Positions 27,927 through 35,834 of a stretch of 64,000 bases of DNA are shown one piece after another. The stretch's first letter is position 1; the number at the start of each line of letters is the position of its first letter. Made by a program: the position numbers and the translations under genes. Source of the DNA: Salegentibacter holothuriorum (lineage in GTDB: Bacteria > Bacteroidota > Bacteroidia > Flavobacteriales > Flavobacteriaceae); contig NZ_FUYY01000001.1 in assembly GCF_900168045.1 (NCBI RefSeq), forward strand, positions 558,001 to 622,000, written 5' to 3'. Below the pieces are notes generated by a model that was not told the DNA's origin, made no database searches, and saw only the letters and a program-made list of their open reading frames with translations.

Positions 27927-28550
27927 TTAAAGCCTATAAATTTTCCATTTTCCACTAGGTCCCTTTACGCTAATCACATTTTCTCCCAACCATTTTGCAT
28001 TAATTGCAGGAGCTTCTCTTAATTTTTTCTTAGAAACTGCTACCGGAAAAGGCCCTTCCAAATACTTTACTACTTCCCCGTCTTTATTTAGAAGGATCAC
28101 ATCATATTTATAAGAAATAACCCCTTTGCCTAGTAGTTGGTTTTTACCAAGTCTCTCTTCTTCAAGTTTTATTGCCAGTGCTTTACCATTAGAAAAGTTA
28201 CTCACATTCAGGTATATGGGTTCAATTACGGTTTTCCCTTTAGCATCTATAAAACCGTAATAATTAATGCCATTTTCTTGCTTTTTGATAATAGCACGGC
28301 CATCTTTTAATTGTGGATACTTTATTCCGGCTACACCAATTTTATCACTTTCCGGTTCTTCATTAGAAATAAGGTCGCTTCTAAGCGGTACCACCAAATC
28401 ACCGGTATTATCTACAAAACCCCAGGTATCAGCAAGTTTCACTGCTGTAAACCCGTTTTCCTGATTCGCTACGTAATCAAATTCTTTCTGTTCTTGTGCA
28501 AACAGCACAAACGGAATACTTATTAAGATTCCCAATATTAAATTTTTCAT
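27927..28550 (-). CDS. Secreted WG-repeat protein
   Basis: A 207-residue protein starting at the ATG at 28550, chosen because it opens a standard signal peptide (MKNLILGILISIPFVLFAQ); an in-frame ATG at 28682 would add 44 residues of poor quality and run through the promoter. WG repeats are visible as DTWGFVDNTGDLVVP and NYYGFIDAKGKTVIEP, each a short beta unit. Such proteins are extracytoplasmic in Bacteroidota and of unknown function. Its promoter holds the Crp/Fnr-type dyad and it is divergent from the usp operon. Confidence 0.8.
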   Translation of the reverse strand: MKNLILGILISIPFVLFAQEQKEFDYVANQENGFTAVKLADTWGFVDNTGDLVVPLRSDLISNEEPESDKIGVAGIKYPQLKDGRAIIKKQENGINYYGFIDAKGKTVIEPIYLNVSNFSNGKALAIKLEEERLGKNQLLGKGVISYKYDVILLNKDGEVVKYLEGPFPVAVSKKKLREAPAINAKWLGENVISVKGPSGKWKIYRL

Positions 28551-28574
28551 CTTTAAAAGTTTTAAAATTACTAT

Positions 28575-28618
28575 TAAATATAGCGTAAAAGACTGTAAAT
28601 AAACATGATAGAAGTCAT
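28575..28618 (-). promoter_or_regulatory. WG-repeat gene promoter with Crp/Fnr-type dyad
   Basis: ATGATAGAAGTCAT at 28605-28618 and, on the minus strand 22 bp further, TATATTTA (28582-28575). If transcription begins about 5 bases beyond the -7 element, the dyad centre is at about -41.5. The start codon is 25 bp past the element. The -33 position reads TGTT rather than TTTG. Confidence 0.65.
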
Positions 28619-28668
28619 AATGAATCAATACTATTTTAAACTCTAAAGGTCTAAAATTCAGAAGCAAA

Positions 28669-28712
28669 CTGATTTTCCTCATAGTTTAAACTTAGCTTAT
28701 CTATTAACTTTA
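28669..28712 (+). promoter_or_regulatory. usp operon promoter with Crp/Fnr-type dyad
   Basis: CTGATTTTCCTCAT at 28669-28682 keeps the TGA-N6-TCAT frame but has a less symmetric core than the other four sites. TAACTTTA follows at 28705-28712 after 22 bp. No TTTG is present at -33. The first usp ATG is 20 bp past the element. Confidence 0.6.
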
Positions 28713-28731
28713 TAATTCAAAGGTCTACAAG

Positions 28732-29586
28732 ATGAGAAAGATAATTCTACCAACAGATTTTTCAGAAAATGCAAATAATGCTTTGCGTTACGCCTGCCAG
28801 CTTTTTAAATATGAAAAAAGCCAGCTAATTCTTTTACATACCTATGCTGAAAAGATTTATGCTGATGAAAATGTGTTAAGCAACGAATTGACAGACGAGC
28901 TAAAAGCACTTACAAAAACAAAGACTGAAAAGGTGTTGACTGGAATAAGTTCAAAAATACATGATGAATTTTGCAATCCCAGACATAGCGTAAAATTGGT
29001 TGCCGCTTTTGGAGATTTGGTAGACGAAGTAAACCGTTTAGTCAATTCAGAAAATGCTGATCTTGTAATTATGGGAACTCGTGGCGTCACCAATAACCGT
29101 AATCTGGGAATGGGAAGTAACACTTTGCTAGTACTCAAATATGTACAATGCCCGGTTTTGGCTATCCCGGCAAATTACAAATATCAGGAGCCTAAAAATA
29201 TTCTATTTCCAACCAATTTTTTGATTCCGTATCAAAAACGGGAATTAAAGGTTGTTGGAGAAATTGCCCGGGATTTTAAATCTCAAATCCATTTTCTATA
29301 TCTATCCAGGCATAAAGCAACTTCGGCCAGGCAAAAGGATAATCTAGAATTTTTAAAACAACAATTTTACAATATAACCATAGCGCAACACCAACGGGAG
29401 GAATTACAAAAGGAAAAAGCTATAGAAGATTTTATAGCCGGCAATAAAATAGATCTTCTGGTGATGGTTAATTCGCGTCACACTTACCTGGAAGATATGC
29501 TACTTACCTCTACTATAGATAAAGTGAGTTTGCATCCAAAAGTTCCTCTACTTGCTTTGCAAAACTTTAATAGGGAATGTACTTAA
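28732..29586 (+). CDS. Universal stress protein, tandem UspA domains (1 of 3)
   Basis: A 284-residue protein with two UspA-like halves. The first opens with KIILPTDFSENANNALRYA and holds the nucleotide-binding MGTRGVTNNRNLGMGSNTL (G-2x-G-9x-G type, with the typical GS/T). The second half starts with ILFPTNFLIPYQ but its ATP motif is not conserved (MVNSRHTYLEDMLL). It is the first of three adjacent paralogues, 12 bases from the next. Such proteins support survival under growth arrest or oxygen limitation; the exact role here is inferred from the shared promoter type. Confidence 0.92.
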   Translation: MRKIILPTDFSENANNALRYACQLFKYEKSQLILLHTYAEKIYADENVLSNELTDELKALTKTKTEKVLTGISSKIHDEFCNPRHSVKLVAAFGDLVDEVNRLVNSENADLVIMGTRGVTNNRNLGMGSNTLLVLKYVQCPVLAIPANYKYQEPKNILFPTNFLIPYQKRELKVVGEIARDFKSQIHFLYLSRHKATSARQKDNLEFLKQQFYNITIAQHQREELQKEKAIEDFIAGNKIDLLVMVNSRHTYLEDMLLTSTIDKVSLHPKVPLLALQNFNRECT

Positions 29587-29598
29587 AACCTAGAAATC

Positions 29599-30447
29599 AT
29601 GAAAAAAATACTCTTACCCACAGACTTTTCAGAAAACGCATATAATGCCATCTCCTATGCACTTAAAACTTTTAAGGACGAAGAATGTAGATTTTATCTT
29701 TTAAACACCTATACCCCAGTTTTATACGATTCAGAATACATATTATACAACAGCACACAACCTAATCTTGCAGAGGTTTACCAGAAAAACTCTATTAATG
29801 GTTTAAAAAGAGTAGAACGTAATATTAAGCGTGATTTCAAAAATCCAAATCATCATTTCGAAAAAATATCAGCATTCAACCTTTTGATTGATGAAATGAA
29901 AGACCAACTAAAGTCTAAAGAAATAGACCTGGTAGTTATGGGAACCCAGGGTGCTACTGGTGCCGAAGAGATTTTAATTGGTACTAATACAGTGCAGGCT
30001 ATAAACAAGTTAAAAGTCCCACTGTTAACTATTCCCTCAGATTATGAATATCAACCACCGGTTAATATTCTTTTCCCCACAGATTTTCAATTGCATTTTA
30101 GTGCTCCACAGCTGGAGCCTATTTTAAATGTAGTAAAAAACCATAATTCAAAACTTGATATCCTACACGTTTTCTTTGGGAAAGATCTTGATGAAAACCA
30201 GGAAAAAAACAAGAAAAACCTAAGTAAAATTCTTGATAATTTTCCACATCAATTCAATACTATAGAAGATAAAAGTATACCTAAAGCTATCAAAAATTTT
30301 CAGGAGGAAAATGAAGTAGATATGCTCTTTATGGTAAATAATAAACATAGTTTTTTTGAAAACCTCTTGTTTAGACCGGTAGTAAACAAAATAGGCTTTC
30401 ATATTAAAGTGCCATTTATGGTTATTCCTTCAGGAAAATTCAGCTAA
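29599..30447 (+). CDS. Universal stress protein, tandem UspA domains (2 of 3)
   Basis: A 282-residue paralogue of the preceding gene. It begins KKILLPTDFSENAYNAISYA and has MGTQGATGAEEILIGTNTV as the first-half nucleotide motif; the second half starts VNILFPTDFQLHF and lacks a clear motif. It is 2 bases from the third copy. The three copies differ widely in sequence, so the triplication is old rather than recent. Confidence 0.92.
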   Translation: MKKILLPTDFSENAYNAISYALKTFKDEECRFYLLNTYTPVLYDSEYILYNSTQPNLAEVYQKNSINGLKRVERNIKRDFKNPNHHFEKISAFNLLIDEMKDQLKSKEIDLVVMGTQGATGAEEILIGTNTVQAINKLKVPLLTIPSDYEYQPPVNILFPTDFQLHFSAPQLEPILNVVKNHNSKLDILHVFFGKDLDENQEKNKKNLSKILDNFPHQFNTIEDKSIPKAIKNFQEENEVDMLFMVNNKHSFFENLLFRPVVNKIGFHIKVPFMVIPSGKFS

Positions 30448-30449
30448 TT

Positions 30450-31283
30450 ATGAAAAACATACTCATCCCCACCGATTTTTCAGTCAACGCCTGGAAAGCT
30501 ACTGTTTACGCTTTTAGTTTATTCCAAAATGACTTGTGTAATTTCTACTTCCTAAATGCCTGCAAACCTGAGTTCTACACACCAGATGTAAACGGAAAGA
30601 GTTTAGCACAGGCAAAAGCTAAAAATAAAGTTTTAATGGATAAACTATTTAAGGAAGTAGCTGTAATAAACAAAAACCCGAATCACAGGTTTAAATCTTT
30701 AATCGTAGAATCCTGGTTAAATGATGCGATAATCGAAATTCAAAAGGATATAATTTTCGATCTTATTGTAATGGGAACAAAAGGCGAAAACGAACCCGAC
30801 GATAAAATCTTTGGCACCAATAGTATGAATGTTATAGAAACGGTAGACCATATGCCCGTTCTTTTAATTCCAGACCAAAGCGTGTATGTACCTGAAGTAA
30901 AAAAAGAAATAGTTTTAGCAACCCGTTTTGACAAATCATTTTCTATTGCTGAAATCAATTTTTTAATAGATATGACTAAAAAGTTCAAGGCCAGTATTAG
31001 AATTCTTTATATTCAGGATACCGATAATCTTTCTGAAGATCAGCAAAATAGAAAGGAAGAATTACACGATTATTTTGATGAAGTTTCTCATAGTTTCCAT
31101 ACTTTAACCAATATTGAGGTTACCAAAGGGATTCACAGTTTCATTCAAAGTAGAAACAGCGACATATTGGTCTTAAACCACAAAAAAAGAGGTTTTGTTA
31201 AGAATCTATTTTCTAAATCTTTGCTTAAAGAATTAGGGAAAAAACCGGAAACCCCTATAATTTTTATGCCAGCAGACTTATAA
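30450..31283 (+). CDS. Universal stress protein, tandem UspA domains (3 of 3)
   Basis: A 277-residue paralogue. KNILIPTDFSVNAWKATVYA opens it and MGTKGENEPDDKIFGTNSM is the first-half motif; the second half (KEIVLATRFDKSFSIAEINF) is again degenerate and ends in a basic segment KKRGFVKNLF. It ends 131 bases before the ATP-cone gene with repeat copy B in the gap. It is the most diverged of the three. Confidence 0.9.
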   Translation: MKNILIPTDFSVNAWKATVYAFSLFQNDLCNFYFLNACKPEFYTPDVNGKSLAQAKAKNKVLMDKLFKEVAVINKNPNHRFKSLIVESWLNDAIIEIQKDIIFDLIVMGTKGENEPDDKIFGTNSMNVIETVDHMPVLLIPDQSVYVPEVKKEIVLATRFDKSFSIAEINFLIDMTKKFKASIRILYIQDTDNLSEDQQNRKEELHDYFDEVSHSFHTLTNIEVTKGIHSFIQSRNSDILVLNHKKRGFVKNLFSKSLLKELGKKPETPIIFMPADL

Positions 31284-31289
31284 TTTTAA

Positions 31290-31390
31290 GTAAACTACCT
31301 CGGGGCAAGCCCACGAGGCATTAGTTGGAAACAATTTTTTAATTTCGAGGCAAGCCTCGGGGTATTACACCTTTTGGCGGTGCCAATAAA
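31290..31390. repeat. Dispersed repeat family 1, copy B (longest)
   Basis: The longest copy in the window: a left part with GTAAACTACCTCGGGGCAAG and CCCACGAGGCATTAG, a spacer GGAAACAATTTTTTAATTT, then CGAGGCAAGCCTCGGGG, TATTACACC and TTTGGCGGTGCCAATAAA. Copy A matches its right half and copy C matches its left and middle parts in the opposite orientation. Paired CCTCG/CGAGG words allow stem-loops. It lies between usp3 and the ATP-cone gene. Confidence 0.75.
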
Positions 31391-31414
31391 CTATTTGCTA
31401 TAAAACTACTAAAA

Positions 31415-32248
31415 ATGGATATTTCTAACTTACAAGTTATAAAAGCTTCTGGCGAGAAAGCTAAGTTTTCTATTGATAGAGTTGCAGAGTCTCTAAGGCG
31501 ATCTGGCGCCAATGATGCGTTGGTTAAAAGTACGCTAGAAAAACTAAAAACCGAACTTTATGATGGGATCTCTACCAAAGAGATTTACAATCGTGCTTTT
31601 AGTTTACTTCGTAAAGGAAACAACACCAGTGCTTCAAAATATAAATTAAAGACTGCTATTTATGAATTGGGACCTACAGGATTTCCGTTTGAAAAATTTA
31701 TTGCCGCCCTTTTAAACCATAGTGGTTATAAAACAGAAACCGGAAAAATTTATCAGGGTAAATGTGTAACTCATGAAATTGATGTAGAAGCTAAAACAGA
31801 TGAAAAATTAATACTAATAGAATGTAAGTTCCACAATGCCGGCAGAAATAGTGATGTAAAAACTCCGCTTTATATAGATTCAAGATTTCGTGACATAAAA
31901 AACTTCAGAAATAATAATAATAAACTTGACTTTGAGGAGGCCTGGGTGGTTACCAATACCAGGTTTACTGCAGATGCTATAAAATATGGTAAATGTAGCG
32001 ATCTCAAATTAATGAGTTGGGATTATCCAATTGGGGAAGGCTTAAAAGATAAAATAGACAGGTTAGGTTTATATCCTGTAACTGTCTCTACCCTACTTTC
32101 TGAAAGGGAAAAGAACTTTCTACTTAGCCGGGATGTAGTCTTATGCCAGGATCTTATAAATGACAACTTTTATCTGGACCATTTAGGAATTAATAATCCG
32201 CGTAAAAAAAGGATTCTTAAAGAAATGGATGAGCTTTGTAAACACTAA
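31415..32248 (+). CDS. ATP-cone domain fused to a PD-(D/E)XK nuclease-like domain
   Basis: A 277-residue protein. Residues about 5-88 are an ATP-cone, the nucleotide-sensing module of ribonucleotide reductase and NrdR (VIKASGEKAKFSIDRVAESL). Residues about 95-210 resemble Mrr/Holliday-junction-type nucleases, with HEIDVEA and LIECKFH supplying the Asp and Glu-x-Lys of the active site. The C-terminus carries a small helical motif. The next gene's first upstream ATG overlaps its end. A role as a nucleotide-responsive nuclease is inference; no methylase or specificity subunit is nearby. Confidence 0.82.
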   Translation: MDISNLQVIKASGEKAKFSIDRVAESLRRSGANDALVKSTLEKLKTELYDGISTKEIYNRAFSLLRKGNNTSASKYKLKTAIYELGPTGFPFEKFIAALLNHSGYKTETGKIYQGKCVTHEIDVEAKTDEKLILIECKFHNAGRNSDVKTPLYIDSRFRDIKNFRNNNNKLDFEEAWVVTNTRFTADAIKYGKCSDLKLMSWDYPIGEGLKDKIDRLGLYPVTVSTLLSEREKNFLLSRDVVLCQDLINDNFYLDHLGINNPRKKRILKEMDELCKH

Positions 32249-32252
32249 AATT

Positions 32253-33626
32253 ATGGAAAATAAGGTACACATTCATTTTCTGGGAGCAGCAGGTACCGTT
32301 ACCGGCTCTAAATTCCTGTTGGAAACCCCTGAATTAAATATTTTAATAGACTGCGGCCTATTCCAGGGAATTAAACATTTACGTGAACTAAATTGGAAAG
32401 ATTTTCCATTTGATCCTAAAGCTATAGACGTTATTTTACTTACCCACGGCCACCTGGATCATACAGGATATTTGCCAAGATTGGTGAAGCAAGGCTATAA
32501 AAATCCAATTATTGGCACACCTCCAACTTTAGGAATTGCAGATGTAATATTAAAAGATAGTGCAAAAATCCAGGAAGAAGATGCCGAAAGAGCCAATAAA
32601 GAAGAATATAGCAAGCACGAGCCGGCTTTACCTTTATATTCTACTAAAGATGCCGAAAAAGCGATTGGTTTGTTTCAAAGCATAAACCTTGATGAATGGT
32701 ATCAAATTTCAGAAAATATTAAATATCGCTACCAGGCCAATGCTCATATTCTGGGATCAGCTTTTATTGAGCTGGATATATTTAATAAACGATTTGTATT
32801 TTCAGGTGATATTGGTCGGAAAAAAGATGTACTTCTGGAATCCCCTAAAAAACCCGAAAAAGCAGATTATTTATTTCTGGAAAGCACTTATGGAGACAGG
32901 CTTCATCCAAAAGATAATTCAGATGAAATATTTACCGAAGCCATAAAAAACACGGTTAGCAATCATGGAAACCTAATTATTCCAAGCTTTGCAGTAGAAC
33001 GCCTACAGGGAATTATGTATAAACTTTACTTATTAGCTAAAGAAAACAAAATTCCAAAAATCCCGATTTATATTGATAGCCCAATGGGGAATAAAGTTTT
33101 GGGCTTGTTTTCCGGTTTTAGTGAATGGCATAAAATAAGTGCAGATGAATTTAAAAAAATGCTTTCCTATTTTAATATCATCACCTCCTACCGCGATACC
33201 TGGAAAACTATAGATGAAAACCGTACTAAAGTTGTTATTGCTGGCAGTGGAATGGTTACCGGGGGCAGAGTTCTCACCTATTTACGTTATTTAATAGACA
33301 AACCTGAAACCACTATTTTACTGGCAGGCTACCAGGCAGAGGGCACACGTGGAAGGCAACTGGAAAATGGAGCTTCAGAAGTAAAAATCTTTGGAAAATA
33401 CTGTCCTGTAAAAGCAAAAATCTTAAAAATTGAAAGTCTTTCAGCCCACGCCGATCAGGAGGAATTGTTGGACTGGCTTTCAGAAATTAAAAACGTTCCT
33501 GAGAAAGTATTCTTAATTCACGGAGAAGCCACGGCCTTAGATTCTTTAAGAGTCAAAATTAAAGACCTGTATAATTCTGAAGTAATTATTCCTGAGCTTC
33601 ATGAAATTACTAGCCTAAAACTCTAA
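32253..33626 (+). CDS. Beta-CASP metallo-beta-lactamase RNA nuclease
   Basis: A 457-residue MBL-fold hydrolase with a beta-CASP and RNA-specificity domain. The metal site is HGHLDH (His65, His67, Asp69, His70), with further ligands in ANAHILGSAF and FSGDIG; the beta-CASP motifs include FAVERLQG, GSGMVTGGR, GYQAEGTRGRQL and the terminal SAHADQEELLDWL and LIHGE. Relatives are RNA 3'-end processing endo/exonucleases. The ATG at 32253 is preferred to one 24 bases earlier inside the previous gene, because family members begin near VHIHFLGAAGTVTGS. Confidence 0.92.
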   Translation: MENKVHIHFLGAAGTVTGSKFLLETPELNILIDCGLFQGIKHLRELNWKDFPFDPKAIDVILLTHGHLDHTGYLPRLVKQGYKNPIIGTPPTLGIADVILKDSAKIQEEDAERANKEEYSKHEPALPLYSTKDAEKAIGLFQSINLDEWYQISENIKYRYQANAHILGSAFIELDIFNKRFVFSGDIGRKKDVLLESPKKPEKADYLFLESTYGDRLHPKDNSDEIFTEAIKNTVSNHGNLIIPSFAVERLQGIMYKLYLLAKENKIPKIPIYIDSPMGNKVLGLFSGFSEWHKISADEFKKMLSYFNIITSYRDTWKTIDENRTKVVIAGSGMVTGGRVLTYLRYLIDKPETTILLAGYQAEGTRGRQLENGASEVKIFGKYCPVKAKILKIESLSAHADQEELLDWLSEIKNVPEKVFLIHGEATALDSLRVKIKDLYNSEVIIPELHEITSLKL

Positions 33627-34092
33627 AACCGCAGCATTGCAACGAAAACCTTTTCGTTAAATTTAGCATATTTATTGCTGCAATAATGGCAGAGATATGT
33701 CAGTTATTCCATAGAATCAATCTAAATTATAGTTAATAGTTTTTTTCTATTATTCGTATTAAATAAGCCTCCCTTTTAAGAACTGAATTGGACAATTCAA
33801 ACTACTACTGATTTATATTAAAAGGCAAACCTATTGTATAAATTGACTCTAGCGGTATAAGCTATAGGGGCTCCCTCATTTGGATAAAAGTTTTTCTTTT
33901 AGAAACTGAAAGCTGTTTTTAGATTAGTTTAACCATATTTTTTATTAGTTCCACCAAAAATAAATTAATTTAATCCTGATTTTAGAGCAGCTAGGCTGTT
34001 TTGGCAGGAATCATTGTATGGTCTTTGTTCCTTATGAACCGGATTTAATTATCCAAAAATTGAAAAGGAATTAATTAACCAAAAAATATAGA
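33627..34092. other. Long leader region before proC, with a 16-bp palindrome
   Basis: A 466-base gap. After the MBL gene there is a hairpin AACGAAAA-CC-TTTTCGTT (33641-33658), possibly a weak terminator. A 16-bp dyad TGAATTGGACAATTCA lies at 33784-33799. Further on come small dyads (TATAAGCTATA near 33862, CAGCTAGGCTG near 33989). No gene of credible length, tRNA or known riboswitch was recognised. An 18-codon ATG frame at 34018-34074 lacks family support. Confidence 0.5.
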
Positions 34093-34896
34093 ATGAAAGT
34101 ATTAGTTATTGGAGCAGGAAATATGGGACTAACTTACGCTGAAGGAATGGCGAAGTCCAGTCTACTAAATCATCGCAACCTTATGATTTTCGATAAATCT
34201 GCCGAGGTGATCACTACCCTTAGCAAAGTAGATCATTTTGATGTTTATGATGATATAGAAGAGTGTCTCCCAGAGGCAGATATTGTATTTCTTGCTGTAA
34301 AACCGTATCACTGCGATTCTTTATTTGAAGAAATAAGGCCTTTGGTAAACGATCAACAAATTTTTGTTTCGTTAATGGCCGGTGTAACCATAGATAAAAT
34401 TCAGGAAGGTCTGGATGTTAAAAAAGTAGTTCGTTCTATGCCTAACCTTCCAGCTCAGGTAGGAAAAGGAGTTACTTCGTTTACAGAAGCTAAAGAAGTA
34501 TCAAGGGTAGAATTATTAATGATCAGAAATTTACTGGACACTACAGGAGCATCAATTCATGTACAAACAGAGAATTTTATAGATGCTTCTACCGGAATCT
34601 CAGGAAGTGGGCCGGCTTACGTATTCTATTTTATGAACTCTATGTTAGAAGCAGCATTAAAAATGGGCTTCTCTAAAAATGATTCTAAAATATTGGTAAG
34701 TCAGACATTTGAAGGTGCTGTAAAACTTTTTAATGAATCAGATCTTTCTCCAAGTACCTGGATGGATCGCGTTGCTTCTAAAGGAGGTACAACCCGCGCA
34801 GCTTTAGACTCTATGGATGAGAATAACGTAGAAGAGCTTATTAAAGATGCTGCTTATGCTGCTTTTGATAGAGCCGTTGAACTGGGTAAAGAGTAG
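34093..34896 (+). CDS. proC: Pyrroline-5-carboxylate reductase
   Basis: ProC reduces pyrroline-5-carboxylate to proline, the last step of the pathway. The 267-residue protein has the Rossmann motif VIGAGNMGLTYAEGM (residues 4-18), FLAVKPYHC, SLMAGVTIDKI, VVRSMPNLPAQVGKG and the C-terminal SGSGPAYVFYFMNSMLEAA with VASKGGTTRAALDSM. It leads the proC-proB-proA order, with 38 bases to proB. Confidence 0.96.
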   Translation: MKVLVIGAGNMGLTYAEGMAKSSLLNHRNLMIFDKSAEVITTLSKVDHFDVYDDIEECLPEADIVFLAVKPYHCDSLFEEIRPLVNDQQIFVSLMAGVTIDKIQEGLDVKKVVRSMPNLPAQVGKGVTSFTEAKEVSRVELLMIRNLLDTTGASIHVQTENFIDASTGISGSGPAYVFYFMNSMLEAALKMGFSKNDSKILVSQTFEGAVKLFNESDLSPSTWMDRVASKGGTTRAALDSMDENNVEELIKDAAYAAFDRAVELGKE

Positions 34897-34934
34897 TTTA
34901 ATTCTAAAAAGAAGTTTAAATATAACTTTATAAA

Positions 34935-35705
34935 ATGGAAAAAAAGAGAATTGTAGTTAAGGTCGGAACCAATGTAATGACCAATAAAGACAACAGGATT
35001 TTAGGCCCTGTGCTAAAACATCTTGTAGAGCAAATAGCTACACTATATGAGGAAGACGTAATGGTAGTTCTGGTTTCTTCAGGATCTGCTATCGCCGGTA
35101 AAGAAGTTCTTGGTGATGTAGATATTGAAGATGCTTCTAAAAGAAGACAGGTATTTTCTGCAGTAGGACAACCTCGTATGATGCGCCATTATTATAGTAT
35201 TTTTCACGACTACGGAATGCGTTGCGCACAGGTACTAGCTACCAAAAGAGACTTTAGCCCGGGAATTCACCGTGAGAATATGATTAACTGTTACGAATCT
35301 TTATTATCTGAAGGGATTATCCCAATTGCTAACGAAGATGATGCCGTTTCGGTAACTATGTCTATGTTCTCTGATAATGATGAACTTGCAAGTTTAGTGG
35401 CTGAGTTAATCAAGGCAGATTCCTTAATTATTCTCAGTGATACCGATGGTCTCTATACCGGTCACCCTGAAGATGATGAATCTGAAAAATTAAATAAAGT
35501 TCAGGTTGATGAAAATGTTGAAAAATATGTTCAGGAATCTGGCAAAGGCGAAGGTGAAGGTCGTGGCGGCATGGAGTCTAAAATAAAGATTGCCAAAGGC
35601 ACCGCAGCAAAAGATATTACCACTTACATTGCTAATGGTAAACAGAGAAATGTGATTTTAGATATTGTAGCCGGTAAACCGGTAGGTACTAAATTCACCG
35701 CTTAA
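34935..35705 (+). CDS. proB: Glutamate 5-kinase, short form without PUA domain
   Basis: ProB phosphorylates glutamate at the gamma carboxyl, the committed and usually proline-inhibited step. The 256-residue amino-acid-kinase domain has RIVVKVGTNVMT, VVLVSSGSAIAGKEVLG, FSDNDELASLVAELIKAD, ILSDTDGLYTG and RGGMESKIKIAKGT. The C-terminal PUA domain of the E. coli enzyme is absent, the usual state in many Bacteroidota. It is the middle gene of the proline operon. Confidence 0.95.
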   Translation: MEKKRIVVKVGTNVMTNKDNRILGPVLKHLVEQIATLYEEDVMVVLVSSGSAIAGKEVLGDVDIEDASKRRQVFSAVGQPRMMRHYYSIFHDYGMRCAQVLATKRDFSPGIHRENMINCYESLLSEGIIPIANEDDAVSVTMSMFSDNDELASLVAELIKADSLIILSDTDGLYTGHPEDDESEKLNKVQVDENVEKYVQESGKGEGEGRGGMESKIKIAKGTAAKDITTYIANGKQRNVILDIVAGKPVGTKFTA

Positions 35706-35834
35706 ACTAGCTTATAGATAACCACTGGCTATAGCTGGAAAATTCATTAAATTCCAGTGAAGGCTGCGAGGTAATCTAATGTTCATTTTGTGAACAATAA
35801 ATTGAAGTTTAATCAAACTAAAATATATCAAGTA

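Noticed and set aside
28551-28682. Upstream in-frame ATG extending the WG-repeat protein by 44 residues
   Set aside because: It would run across the -7 element and the dyad and hide the signal peptide.
34018-34074. An 18-codon ATG frame with two Pro codons just before proC
   Set aside because: Two Pro codons in 18 is not enrichment, and no attenuator stem follows; the thr leader by contrast has 12 of 33.
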